A stretch of DNA of 64,000 nt from JAZKFT01 sp965246935 (GCA_965246935.1 CBDFGC010000038.1:310001-374000); one strand, 5' to 3'. Counted from the first letter of the stretch, positions 1 to 8,403 are shown. The notes: generated by a model not told the origin, from the letters alone. Numbers and translations: made by a program.

Positions 1-87
1 GGGAGGATGCTGTTTTGTGGAAATGAGCTGTTATTCAACAATAGCTATGTAGATGACTGTGATTACCTGTTTACCAAAAGCAATTAA
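1..87 (+). CDS. 3' end of an unidentified gene (partial)
   Basis: Frame 1 is open from the window edge to a TAA at 85-87, giving the last 28 residues of a protein (ending LFTKSN). The remnant has two cysteines and an aromatic-rich stretch but matches no family I recognise. It lies 95 bp upstream of the TonB receptor on the same strand, so it could be an upstream operon partner. The length is too short to exclude a chance open frame. Confidence 0.35.
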   Translation, partial: GRMLFCGNELLFNNSYVDDCDYLFTKSN

Positions 88-182
88 GGGAATATTTCAG
101 CGATGGGAAAATAGTTGTAAGCCGCTGATCACTATAAACTTCCTGCAACTTTTACCAGAACTGATTTGTTTGAGTATCCTTT

Positions 183-2573
183 ATGATTGATTTTAATTTA
201 CCTTGGTACCGCAACCATTGCCGCTTATTCTTATTAATTATTGTATCACTGATTACATTTTCTTCCGCCACTGCCCAGCAAAAATTTACGCTGAACGGTT
301 ACGTAAAAGATTCCCTGACCGGCGAAACCCTGATTGGCGCCAGCTTGAACGTTAGTGGTAGTAACCGGGGTGTAAGTACCAATGCATATGGCTTTTTCAG
401 CATTACGCTACCTCGTGGAAACTACACACTGACCGGTTCATTTATCGGCTATCAAACTGCGGTGTACCGTATTTCATTGGACTCCAGCCTGTCTTTCAAT
501 ATTCCGTTGGCGCCACTTGCAACTGATACGGCTGCTGTAACCGTTGTAGCCCGCCGCCGGGATGCCAATGTAAAAAATACGGAAATGGGAAAGGTGGACC
601 TTTCCATAGAACGCATTAAGCAGGTGCCTGCTTTTTTAGGCGAAGTTGATATTTTAAAAACCATACAATTACTACCCGGTGTACGCAACAGCGGCGAAGG
701 CAATGCCGGTTTCTATGTACGAGGCGGTGGCCCCGATCAGAATCTCCTGATTTTAGATGATGCCGTGGTATACAATCCCGGACACCTGTTTGGTTTTTTT
801 TCCATTTTTAACAGCGATGCCATTAAAAATGTAACACTGATAAAGGGCGGAATGCCTGCCCAGTATGGTGGCCGCCTGAGCAGCGTGGTAGATGTAACGA
901 TGAAGGATGGTAATAACCAGAAATTACAGGTAGAGGGTGGTGTAGGATTGATTGCCAGCCGCATTTCAGTACAAGGCCCAATAAAAAAAAGCGAATCGTC
1001 TTTTATCGTTTCGGCCCGCCGCACTTACATTGATGCGCTGGTAAAACCTTTATTGAAAGGAGGTAACTTCAGTGGCAGCGGCTATTATTTTTACGATGTC
1101 AATGCCAAGGCCAACTTTAGGCTGGGTAAGCAGGATCGGCTATTTTTCAGCGGGTATGTGGGCCGGGATGTATTCGATTTTAAAAGCAAGGAACGGGCCT
1201 TTAATACCAATATTCCCTGGGGCAACAGTACTGCTACCCTGCGTTGGAACCATATCTTCAACCGGAAACTGTTTGCAAATACAACCCTGCTGTACAACGA
1301 TTATGCATTTAAATTTCAGGCCCTTCAAAATGATTTTCAGGTCATTCTATCCTCTGGCATTAAAGACGTATCGGGCAAAATCGATTTCGATTTTTTTCCA
1401 TCGCCGGAGCATAAAATAAAGTTCGGCGGCCTGTTTACCTACCACCGCTTTAGGCCCAACCAGTTGAGCGGCAGGCAGGGTAGTGTTGTATTTAAGCCGA
1501 ACAATACGCTGAATAAATTTGCTAATGAGGCCGGCCTGTATGTGCAGGACGACTGGGAACTAAGTTCCAAAATAAAAGTAAACGCAGGCTTGCGGTTCAG
1601 CCAGTTTAACCAGATCGGCCCGCATACATTGTACAATAATGACGCTGCCGGAAATCATTTGGACAGCCAGTATTTTAGCCGTGGCGCTACGGTAAAAGCA
1701 TTCAACGGGTGGGAACCGCGGTTTACGGTGCGATACGCATTAAACGACTCTTCCTCCATTAAGCTGGCCGTTACCCGCAACAATCAATACATTCACCTGG
1801 CTACCAATAGTGGTAGCACGTTGCCTACCGATTTGTGGGTACCCAGCACTTACCGGGTAGCTCCGCAAACAGGTTGGCAGTATGCAGCCGGCTACTTCCG
1901 CAACTGGAATGATAACCAGTGGGAAACCAGCGTGGAAGTATATTATAAAAACATGCAAAACCAGATTGAGTACAAGGAAGGCGCAAATGTGCAGAACCTG
2001 CGTGACCCTGAAGAGAGCTTCACCTTTGGCAAAGGCTGGAGCTACGGTGCTGAATTTTTTGCCAATAAATTAAAGGGCAGGCTTACCGGCTGGGTTGGCT
2101 ACACCCTTAGCTGGACCTGGCGTAAATTCCCCGAACTGAATGGCGGCCTACGCTACCCCGCCAAGTATGACCGCCGCCACGACCTGAGCGTGGTAGCCAA
2201 TTACGACCTGAATAAGAAGTGGAAATTCGGCGGCATTTTTGTGTACGCTACCGGCAATGCGACTACGTACCCGGAACGTTTTTACATTATTGAAGGCAAC
2301 CTGATTCAGCAATACGGAACCATCAACAGCTACCGGTTGCCAGCCTACCACCGCATGGATCTGGCAGCTACCTACACGCCCAACAAGCACCCGCAACGAA
2401 AGCTGAAAAGCAGTTGGATATTTAGTATTTATAATGTGTACAGTCGGGCGAATCCTTATTTTATTTATTTCTCCCAAACGGGAAGCCCCTACCAGGGTAC
2501 ACTGGAGGTAAGTGCCAAAAAGGTTTCCATTTTCCCGATTATTCCTACGGTAACGTGGAATTTTAAATTGTGA
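183..2573 (+). CDS. TonB-dependent receptor with carboxypeptidase-regulatory-like N-domain
   Basis: Outer-membrane TonB-dependent transporter of 796 aa. A signal peptide covers about residues 1-31 and ends at an Ala-Gln-Gln site. Residues about 35-110 form a CarboxypepD_reg-like beta-sandwich. The plug follows at about 120-250, with typical segments such as LLPGVRNSGEG, YVRGGGPDQNLLILD and GGMPAQYGGRLSSVVDV. The rest is a 22-strand barrel ending in a short aromatic/basic tail (TWNFKL). The length is shorter than SusC-type receptors (about 1,000 aa) and no SusD follows, so it is more likely a siderophore, cobalamin or peptide receptor than a glycan importer. The substrate cannot be told from sequence. 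The ATG at 183 is the only start giving a full signal peptide. Confidence 0.93.
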   Translation: MIDFNLPWYRNHCRLFLLIIVSLITFSSATAQQKFTLNGYVKDSLTGETLIGASLNVSGSNRGVSTNAYGFFSITLPRGNYTLTGSFIGYQTAVYRISLDSSLSFNIPLAPLATDTAAVTVVARRRDANVKNTEMGKVDLSIERIKQVPAFLGEVDILKTIQLLPGVRNSGEGNAGFYVRGGGPDQNLLILDDAVVYNPGHLFGFFSIFNSDAIKNVTLIKGGMPAQYGGRLSSVVDVTMKDGNNQKLQVEGGVGLIASRISVQGPIKKSESSFIVSARRTYIDALVKPLLKGGNFSGSGYYFYDVNAKANFRLGKQDRLFFSGYVGRDVFDFKSKERAFNTNIPWGNSTATLRWNHIFNRKLFANTTLLYNDYAFKFQALQNDFQVILSSGIKDVSGKIDFDFFPSPEHKIKFGGLFTYHRFRPNQLSGRQGSVVFKPNNTLNKFANEAGLYVQDDWELSSKIKVNAGLRFSQFNQIGPHTLYNNDAAGNHLDSQYFSRGATVKAFNGWEPRFTVRYALNDSSSIKLAVTRNNQYIHLATNSGSTLPTDLWVPSTYRVAPQTGWQYAAGYFRNWNDNQWETSVEVYYKNMQNQIEYKEGANVQNLRDPEESFTFGKGWSYGAEFFANKLKGRLTGWVGYTLSWTWRKFPELNGGLRYPAKYDRRHDLSVVANYDLNKKWKFGGIFVYATGNATTYPERFYIIEGNLIQQYGTINSYRLPAYHRMDLAATYTPNKHPQRKLKSSWIFSIYNVYSRANPYFIYFSQTGSPYQGTLEVSAKKVSIFPIIPTVTWNFKL

Positions 2574-2575
2574 TC

Positions 2576-2756
2576 GCTGTCTGAATCACGGATTGAATTC
2601 TGAATCACAGATTAAATTGATTACGCTGATAACGCAGATGAATACAAACATCCGTTATCGCTGTCTGAATCACGGATTAAACGGATTGCATTCATTACAC
2701 GGATGAATGCAAGCATCTGCGGAATCCTTCCATCCGTTCAATCCGTGATTCAGACA
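2576..2756. repeat. palindromic dispersed repeat, CTGAATCACGGATT family
   Basis: The unit GTCTGAATCACGGATT occurs twice in direct orientation (near 2580 and at 2663-2678) with a third degenerate copy between them. A perfect inverted copy lies at 2740-2755. The 2663/2740 pair encloses a second hairpin (TGCATTCAT ... ATGAATGCA, 2688-2712). The element lies between the stop of the receptor gene and the amidohydrolase gene, so it could fold in mRNA and act as a weak terminator or stabiliser. Confidence 0.75.
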
Positions 2757-2814
2757 ATAACATTAGACAACCCAATTACTCCCTATATTCCCACTTCAAA
2801 TACTCATTTGAATC

Positions 2815-4125
2815 ATGAAATTTTCCTTTTTAATTATTCTTTCGCTATTTCGCTTTTCTTCTTTTTCACAAAATAACTCATGGAACCAAAAGGTAGCTGT
2901 TGCCGCCGATAAAATAGAACAAAAGGTTATTGCCTGGCGGCGGGATTTTCATGAACACCCGGAATTGGGTAATCATGAATTTCGCACAGCGGAGATTGTA
3001 GCCAAACATTTACGATCATTGGGCATTGAGGTAAAAACAGGTGTGGCTATAACCGGTGTGGTAGGCGTATTAAAAGGCGGCAAGCCCGGCCCGGTGGTAG
3101 CACTGCGGGCCGATATGGATGCACTGCCGGTGATAGAGCGGGTAGCGGTCCCTTTTGCGTCAAAAGTAAAAACCACCTTTAATGGAAATGAAGTGGGCGT
3201 AATGCATGCCTGCGGCCACGATAGCCATACCGCTATCCTAATGGGTGTAGCAGAAATATTAGCAGGCATGAAAAGCGATTTGCGGGGAACGGTAAAATTT
3301 ATTTTTCAACCAGCAGAAGAAGGCCCGCCATTTGGTGAAGAAGGTGGTGCAGAACTGATGGTAAAGGAAGGCGTAATGGAAAACCCGAAGGTAGATGTTA
3401 CGTTTGGCCTGCACATTAACTCGCTAACGGAAGTTGGTAAAATCGGCTACAAACCGGGAGGATTTTATGCCAGCGTAAACGATATGCAGATCATCGTCAA
3501 AGGCCGCTCGGCACATGGCGGCTCCTCGCCCTGGATGAGCATTGATCCGATTGTAACGGCTGCACAAATCGTCAATAACCTGCAAACCATTGTAAGCCGC
3601 AACTTAAAAATTACAGACAATGCAGGCGTGGTATCTATTGGTTCCATCCATGCCGGTAACCGAAGCAATATTATTCCTGAAACAGCAGAAATGATGGGCA
3701 CCATACGGGCACTGGATACGGCTGATGAAAATATGATGATCCGCCGGGTAAAGGAAATAGCCATGTACACGGCCCAAAGTAACGGCGCTACGGCACAGGT
3801 AAAAATTCCGTTTAGTGTGCATTACCCGGTAACGTATAATGATTCTGCCTTAACTGAAAAAATGCTGCCCAGCCTGCGAAACTCGGCAGGCGCTTCCAAT
3901 GTGTTTGTGAAGGAAGCCACGACCGGTGCAGAAGACTTTTCATTTTACGGCCAAAAGGCGCCGGCCTTATATATCACACTGGGCGGTATGCCCAAAGGCC
4001 AGGATCCTAAAACAGCGCCATCGCACCATACGCCCGATTTTTTTATTGACGAAAGCGGCTTTAAACTGGGCGTAAAAGCATTGTGTAATTTGGCGCTGGA
4101 TTACATGAATAACATACCCAAGTAG
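2815..4125 (+). CDS. secreted M20-family amidohydrolase (aminoacylase/hippurate hydrolase type)
   Basis: Metal-dependent amidohydrolase of peptidase family M20D (IAA-amino acid hydrolase/hippuricase group), 436 aa. A signal peptide of about 19 residues ends in SFSQ, so the enzyme is probably periplasmic. Visible metal-site motifs are LRADMDALPV, MHACGHDSHTA (Cys/His ligands), FQPAEEG and GLHINS, and the dimerisation domain follows at about residues 220-340. The length is typical for the family plus a leader. Expected chemistry is removal of an acyl group from an N-acyl amino acid or similar conjugate; the natural substrate is unknown. It starts 241 bp after the receptor gene, across a hairpin repeat. 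Confidence 0.92.
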   Translation: MKFSFLIILSLFRFSSFSQNNSWNQKVAVAADKIEQKVIAWRRDFHEHPELGNHEFRTAEIVAKHLRSLGIEVKTGVAITGVVGVLKGGKPGPVVALRADMDALPVIERVAVPFASKVKTTFNGNEVGVMHACGHDSHTAILMGVAEILAGMKSDLRGTVKFIFQPAEEGPPFGEEGGAELMVKEGVMENPKVDVTFGLHINSLTEVGKIGYKPGGFYASVNDMQIIVKGRSAHGGSSPWMSIDPIVTAAQIVNNLQTIVSRNLKITDNAGVVSIGSIHAGNRSNIIPETAEMMGTIRALDTADENMMIRRVKEIAMYTAQSNGATAQVKIPFSVHYPVTYNDSALTEKMLPSLRNSAGASNVFVKEATTGAEDFSFYGQKAPALYITLGGMPKGQDPKTAPSHHTPDFFIDESGFKLGVKALCNLALDYMNNIPK

Positions 4126-4155
4126 TTTACCCGCCGCGGCGGATCTGACCCACAC
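4123..4155 (-). repeat. 33-bp GC-core repeat, left copy of an inverted pair
   Basis: Read on the minus strand this begins GTGTGGGTCAGATCCGCC and continues through a CCGCCGCGG palindrome to GTAAACTA. It matches 5948-5980 (plus strand) at 31 of 33 positions, so the two copies are inverted and bracket the glycosyltransferase gene. It overlaps the TAG stop codon of the amidohydrolase. Confidence 0.8.
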
Positions 4156-4414
4156 AAAAGAGATATGAGATATAGGAGATGAGTTATGAATTCCGATAAT
4201 CTGGCTTTGTTATATTAATCATCACGGGTTACCGGGTTCTAACAGATATTTATGGGCCAAACAATTGAATAAGAGAAGGACAGCAGTGGCGTTGGCACCG
4301 TTGAAAAGTAGTACTGCTATTAAGCTATTTCCGGCGGCCGGTTATAGAATATAATTTTAAATATTCAACCTGGAGGGTGTAAGTTAGATCCTTCTAAGAC
4401 TAAATACACAGGGT
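4156..4414. other. intergenic region with a second dispersed motif
   Basis: No gene is visible. It holds the phrase AATCATCACGGGT (near 4217), which recurs inside a longer related block near 28057 and, with one change, near 12963. It precedes the glycosyltransferase and should carry its promoter, which I could not pin down. Confidence 0.4.
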
Positions 4415-4927
4415 GTGAAATACATGGATGCGAAATGTAAATGGATTCTTTTTGCCGGGTTCATTGTGCAGATTTTATATTGCATTACTGCCGTAGGTTT
4501 CTATCATCCCGACCAGCATTTCCAGATCATTGAATTTTCGTCGTATCAGTTAGGCGAACATAATAGTGCCACCAGCGTTTGGGAACTCGCAGCTCAAATA
4601 CGGCCAACCCTGCAGGTATATCTTTTTTCCGCATTTGTAAAGGGTTGCCGGCTGGTACATATCGATAATCCATATATGCAGTTAACCGTATTGCGGCTCA
4701 TTTTTGGGCTGCTTGTCTGGGGCGTATTCAACCGGGTTGCTATCCATTATTTCAGAGATAATAAAAAAGTTTTATGGTTGGTTTTACTGCTTGTCAACCT
4801 GTCGTGGACATTTCCCTATACCCGTACCCTCTATAGTTCGGAAATAGCTTCGGCCATTGTTTTTTTTGGCGCCGTTGTTTGGTATGATGCAAAAAAAACA
4901 GCAAAGGCAATGGCTATCTGTTGCTAA
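4415..4927 (+). CDS. GT22-like mannosyltransferase, N-terminal part (frameshifted)
   Basis: Integral membrane glycosyltransferase of the Alg9/GPI-mannosyltransferase (GT22-like) type; this frame encodes the first about 160 residues. It has an N-terminal membrane helix, then YHPDQHFQIIEF, the lumenal acidic motif region typical of GT-C enzymes (D after HP), and several more membrane helices. The frame then runs into an eight-A tract at 4891-4898 and ends at 4927 after a non-homologous tail (TAKAMAICC). The continuing frame (4921-5889) completes the protein when read from the A tract: KKNSKGNGYLLLTGLLLS joins smoothly. Together they would give about 490 aa, normal for the family. It could be a decayed gene, a phase-variable gene, a sequencing indel or a programmed -1 frameshift. 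Confidence 0.75.
   Translation: MKYMDAKCKWILFAGFIVQILYCITAVGFYHPDQHFQIIEFSSYQLGEHNSATSVWELAAQIRPTLQVYLFSAFVKGCRLVHIDNPYMQLTVLRLIFGLLVWGVFNRVAIHYFRDNKKVLWLVLLLVNLSWTFPYTRTLYSSEIASAIVFFGAVVWYDAKKTAKAMAICC
4891..4897 (+). other. A-AAA-AAA slippery heptamer at the frame junction
   Basis: In the frame of the upstream half the codons are GCA AAA AAA ACA, so positions 4891-4897 match the X-XXY-YYZ slip pattern. A -1 slip moves the ribosome to AAC AGC AAA GGC, which is exactly the frame of the downstream half. I saw no strong downstream stem-loop within about 30 nt, so programmed use is unproven; homopolymer length change explains it equally well. Confidence 0.6.
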
Positions 4928-5889
4928 CCGGTCTGCTGCTTAGTATTGCATTTTACCTGCGTTTTCAAATGGCATTTGGCATTGCCGGCTTTGGTGTTTG
5001 GATGCTGCTATTTAAAAGAAAATATAAAAAGCTGTTACCACTTGCAGCCGGGTTTGCAGCAGGTATCACCATCAATCTACTATTGGATTATCAATTCTAC
5101 CACCAGTTTGTTTTTACACCTTACCGCTATTATGATGCGAATATTATTCAGGGTAAAGCGGCGGATTTTGGTACTTCCAGTTTTGTACGGTATATCATTA
5201 TGCTGGTACTGGTTATCGGTATTCCGCCACTTAGTATTTTCCTGTTTTATTATAGCGTAAAGGGCTGTGTGAAGCAGTATCAGCAACCACTTGTTTGGGC
5301 AACGGTTTTCTTTATTATCGGGCACTGTTTGGTAGGGCATAAAGAGGAACGGTTTCTTTTCCCGGTGCTGAATATATTGCCGGTAATAGCCGGGTGGGGG
5401 CTACCTTTTTTCATAAAATATTATCAGATTGCAAAAAGGGGAATCCGCATTTTTTTAAGAATAATCATCGGATTCAGTATGGTGCTCAACCTGCTTGTAC
5501 TGATCTTGCTGATAATAAATCCTTACTCGCAAACGGTTGAATTTTCACGGAAACTCACCAAAGAATTAGTGGATAAAACGGCTACTGTTTACTGCCTGTC
5601 CCGTACCCCGTTTGAAACGGAAAGCGGGCTGCCACTTACTTTTTACAGAAGGAGTAATGTCAGCATCAACCTGATAAAAATAGATAGCAATGATTCTGTC
5701 CGTTATTTAAAAAATGCTTTTGTAGCAACTACTTACAACCAGGTAAAAGATAATTTTCCAATGCTGGATAGCCTGGGTTTTAAACCGGTATTTTATTCAT
5801 CTGCCCTGCTTTGGCAAATCAACCGCTTTTTACAATCGAAGAAGATAAACACCATCAATGATATTTGGGTACTGTATAAAAAGGAGTGA
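4921..5889 (+). CDS. GT22-like mannosyltransferase, C-terminal part
   Basis: This frame supplies the remaining about 320 residues of the glycosyltransferase: about six to eight hydrophobic helices, the RFQ segment after the first helix, and HKEERFLFPVL. The last matches the HKExRFxxP motif of Alg9/PIG-B type mannosyltransferases, which use dolichol- or polyprenyl-phosphate sugar donors. The TTG at 4921 is unlikely to be a true start; the frame is open back to a TGA at 4885-4887, so coding sequence continues upstream to the A tract. The C-terminal about 100 residues form a soluble tail. It is followed by an inverted copy of the 33-bp repeat found before the gene. Confidence 0.8.
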   Translation: MLTGLLLSIAFYLRFQMAFGIAGFGVWMLLFKRKYKKLLPLAAGFAAGITINLLLDYQFYHQFVFTPYRYYDANIIQGKAADFGTSSFVRYIIMLVLVIGIPPLSIFLFYYSVKGCVKQYQQPLVWATVFFIIGHCLVGHKEERFLFPVLNILPVIAGWGLPFFIKYYQIAKRGIRIFLRIIIGFSMVLNLLVLILLIINPYSQTVEFSRKLTKELVDKTATVYCLSRTPFETESGLPLTFYRRSNVSINLIKIDSNDSVRYLKNAFVATTYNQVKDNFPMLDSLGFKPVFYSSALLWQINRFLQSKKINTINDIWVLYKKE

Positions 5890-5910
5890 CGCACACTCTT
5901 GTGTACTGAT

Positions 5911-5937
5911 TCAAACTTTTTTTAGGACACATAACAA
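5911..5937. repeat. solo IS3-like end
   Basis: The 16-mer AAACTTTTTTTAGGAC here is identical to the reverse complement of the left end of the IS3-family element at 9251, and ACAAG follows at a similar distance in both. No transposase is attached, so it is either a relic of an IS end or a target hot spot. Confidence 0.4.
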
Positions 5938-5947
5938 GCATTATCAG

Positions 5948-5980
5948 GTGTGGGTTAGATCCGCCGCGGCGGATAAACTA
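5948..5980 (+). repeat. 33-bp GC-core repeat, right copy of an inverted pair
   Basis: It matches the copy at 4123-4155 in reverse orientation (31/33). The central self-complementary core TCCGCCGCGGCGGA also occurs alone, or with changes, at 12914-12927, 14065-14078 and 17862-17875. Confidence 0.8.
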
Positions 5981-6300
5981 TCAGCGTGTAAAATCAACAA
6001 TACTGTAAGCCGCCTGATTAGGCTGCCGGGTTTTTCCATTTACGTTCAGCATTTCCCGGTCATCGTCATATAGTAAAATTATTCTTTTTTTATTGATGAT
6101 AGTTACATCCTCACACTTGTTACGAAAATGGATAGGATTGCATGCTCCTGTAATTCTATAAAACACTTTTAAAGACAAGGGTACAAACCCAAATGGTCTA
6201 ACTTTTTTTCCAACTTTGCCAATAATTGTTCTGTATCAGGTAAAGGTTTAATTAATGGACGCTGGAAGTTATAGTAAAGTGGTCAAAATAACTTGTACAA
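5981..6300 (-). pseudogene. possible gene remnants on the minus strand
   Basis: Two short minus-strand frames look protein-like. One (6178 down to 5981) encodes about 65 aa beginning MSLKVFYRITGAC and ending AAYSIVDFTR. The other, in a different frame from about 6293 to 6175, reads YYNFQRPLIKPLPDTEQLL and stops. They lie end to end, which suggests one or two decayed genes. I do not recognise the family, and chance frames cannot be excluded. Confidence 0.22.
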
Positions 6301-6337
6301 TAGAAGCGGGATATTACCCGGCGTTGGTAGCCCCTAC

Positions 6338-6568
6338 CCCCTAAAGGGCAATGTGATTAAGTTAAGGATTGTAGTATCAGTTATGCGCCGTAGGTGCAAC
6401 CTGTTTGTAGAAAACAGACATCCTTGATGTTGGTGCATGCCACGTAGTGGCTACCTGATCAGAGAAGAGGGGTAGCCACTACGTGGCAATGATTCCCTTT
6501 GCCTCTTTGTTTGCTACAAACAGAAAGCCCCGATAGGGTTTAACTTAATGACATTGCTCTAAAGGGGA
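6338..6568. repeat. 230-bp structured dispersed repeat, copy A
   Basis: It is close to identical over most of its length with 42124-42352. It has nested inverted repeats: outer arms GGGCAATGTxATTAAG and CTTAATGACATTGCYCT; a CTGTTTGTAG/CTACAAACAG pair; and a central perfect stem TGCCACGTAGTGGCTACC (6438-6455) with its complement at 6471-6488. Flanks on both copies carry CCCCTAAAGG and, further out, TTTGGGGGCAACC (6686-6700 here). No open reading frame spans it. It looks like a non-autonomous, MITE-like or RNA-structured repeat. Confidence 0.8.
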
Positions 6569-6722
6569 ACTCGTTTTTACCTGAAAAATTAGTGGCAACT
6601 ATGAGTATTTTGAAGTTCCTATACAGTTTGATGGTGTCCAAAAGCCCCCTTTAGAGCCTGTCCCGTACCGATAGGTCAGGAGGGTTTGGGGGCAACCAGG
6701 CCAGATTGAAGAAATGTTCAGG

Positions 6723-6992
6723 TTATTTTGATAACTTTCCATATTCAAATTTGGTTGGAAATAAGTAGTTGATGTTCTTGAGTTCAGCATAAATAATGTC
6801 AAGATTATATGCAACCCGTTCAAAAGTTTCTGTCAACACTTTTTCAATACCTGGAAAGCTGGAAGATGAAAAATGCCTCTTGTCCCAAAGCATCAATGTC
6901 TTGGTAAACTTGTTTCGTTTCTCCATTAATATATCTCTCGTAAAGTGTGATATTGGGATATCAGAAAATGGCGGCTTTAATTCGTAAGGCAA
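6723..6992 (-). CDS. hypothetical protein, possibly C-terminally truncated
   Basis: An 89-aa frame starting ATG at 6992 with protein-like composition: mixed amphipathic helices, several aromatic residues, no signal peptide and no membrane helix. I do not recognise a family. The stop lies about 25 bp from the GGGGGCAACC repeat flank, so the original 3' end may have been cut off when the repeat arrived. No partner gene is obvious, and an overlapping minus frame (6599-6823) looks spurious. Confidence 0.35.
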   Translation of the reverse strand: MPYELKPPFSDIPISHFTRDILMEKRNKFTKTLMLWDKRHFSSSSFPGIEKVLTETFERVAYNLDIIYAELKNINYLFPTKFEYGKLSK

Positions 6993-7033
6993 ATATAGAT
7001 TTCAGCATACAATAACTGTGGCAATAAGAAAGG

Positions 7034-7587
7034 TTACACTTTCGTTTCATTATTCATAATAGCATCAAAGGAGGTAATTAGTGCTTTTACTTTTTCCAAG
7101 ATTGCCACCTCCGTAATTTCTCCGGTGCCATTCAGTTTTGCCCTGGCGCCTTCAATCAATAATTGCGTCGCATCCGTCATTTTTGCACTAACCGTTTTCA
7201 TAATTAGTTGCAGGGATTCATGGGCTTTCTGTCCTAACCCTGATGCCGTAATAATGGCCGTTGGCTTCCGTCAAATAATATGGTAGATACCGTCCACTCA
7301 ATTGCATTCTTAAGACTGCCCGGCAGGCTGAACACGTATTCGGGTGTACAAATCAATACACCATCGGCAGCGGCTATCTGGTTGCGGAATGCCTGCACAG
7401 GTTCCGGCACTTTGTCAATATCCATGTCCGGATTAAAATGTGGTAATTCTGCCAAATGCTGATAAATGTCTATATCAAACTTATCTGCCGCTAATTGAGC
7501 AATAGCTTTAATGATTTGTAGATTAGTAGATTGTTGACGCGTACTGCCACAAATGGCAAGGACTTTCGGTTTAGAAGCAGCAGGCAT
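7034..7587 (-). pseudogene. NADPH-dependent FMN reductase, frameshifted
   Basis: Flavodoxin-fold FMN/quinone reductase of the SsuE/NADPH-dependent FMN reductase family. The first frame (7587-7234, 117 codons) carries the phosphate-binding loop GSTRQQSTN and the flavin motif PEYVFSLPGSLKNAIEW, then departs into a short false tail after FDG. A neighbouring frame continues the family sequence at once (KPTAIITASGLGQKAHESLQ) and ends at TAA 7034-7036. Adding one base near 7265-7269 restores a single frame of 184 aa, the usual length for the family. The lesion is not in a homopolymer, so a genuine one-base deletion is plausible. Ancestral product: a soluble NAD(P)H-dependent flavin or quinone reductase. 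Confidence 0.8.
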
Positions 7588-7619
7588 AGATTGTTATTGA
7601 CCTTATTAGCAAGCTTTTA

Positions 7620-8402
7620 TTACTCCTGACTTATGTTAGCTGGCTTTTGCTTACTGACTAATTCTGTAAAGCTTCTGGCTGCATTTGTAAATTCAGATGG
7701 TATCAGCACTACGGTTGTTGTATTATTATCAATACCTATTTCCGAAAGCATTTGCATTCTTCGTAATTCAAGCGCAATCGGGCTGCCTTCCATTTGCTTG
7801 GCGCCTTGCGTTAGTTTAATAGAAGCTTCCAGTTCCGCTTCTGCCTTAATAATCCTTGCCCGCTTTTCCCTGATCGCTTCTGCTTCCCTGGCCATGGCAC
7901 GTTGCATGGCCTCCGGTATTTCCACATCCTTCATTTCTACCATTTCAATCTTTATTCCCCACGGCTCCGTGGATGAATCCACAATTTTTTGTAGGGTAGC
8001 GTTAATTTGCTCCCGCTCTTTCAACACTTCATCCAGTAAATGCTGGCCAATAATATTCCGAAGTGCGGTTACCGAAAACTGGTACACCGCTTTATTATAA
8101 TCTGCCACTTTAATAATGGCACTGGCCGGGTCAATTACCCGGAACCACAATACAGCATTTACTTTGATGGTTACGCTATCCTTTGTGATCGTTTCCTGCT
8201 GTTCTAAATCAACCGTCTTTGTTCGCATGTCAATGGTCCTTCTCCTGTCAATAAAAGGGATGATCCAGTAGAGGCCAGGCCCTTTGATGCCCTGGAACCG
8301 CCCAAGCCTGAAAATAATAGCCCGTTCGTACTCCTGTGCAATGCACAGGCCCATGAAAATCAGCAAAAGAACAATGGCTGGAATAATGAGAAGCGGATAC
8401 AT
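7620..8402 (-). CDS. slipin / SPFH (band 7) membrane protein
   Basis: Prohibitin-homology (SPFH) protein of the slipin/stomatin group, 260 aa. One N-terminal membrane helix (residues about 1-22) is followed by the family stretch YERAIIFRLGRFQGIKGPGLYWIIPFIDR. The SPFH domain runs to about residue 180 (IKVNAVLWFRVIDPASAI, TALRNIIGQHLLDEVL) and ends with MQRAMAREAEAIREKRARII, the coiled-coil assembly region. Such proteins form large rings on the inner membrane and often partner with an NfeD protease or another membrane factor; no nfeD is visible here. The 5' neighbour (8404-9099) ends 1 bp before this start, so the two are very probably co-transcribed. Confidence 0.93.
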   Translation of the reverse strand: MYPLLIIPAIVLLLIFMGLCIAQEYERAIIFRLGRFQGIKGPGLYWIIPFIDRRRTIDMRTKTVDLEQQETITKDSVTIKVNAVLWFRVIDPASAIIKVADYNKAVYQFSVTALRNIIGQHLLDEVLKEREQINATLQKIVDSSTEPWGIKIEMVEMKDVEIPEAMQRAMAREAEAIREKRARIIKAEAELEASIKLTQGAKQMEGSPIALELRRMQMLSEIGIDNNTTTVVLIPSEFTNAARSFTELVSKQKPANISQE

Positions 8403-8403
8403 G

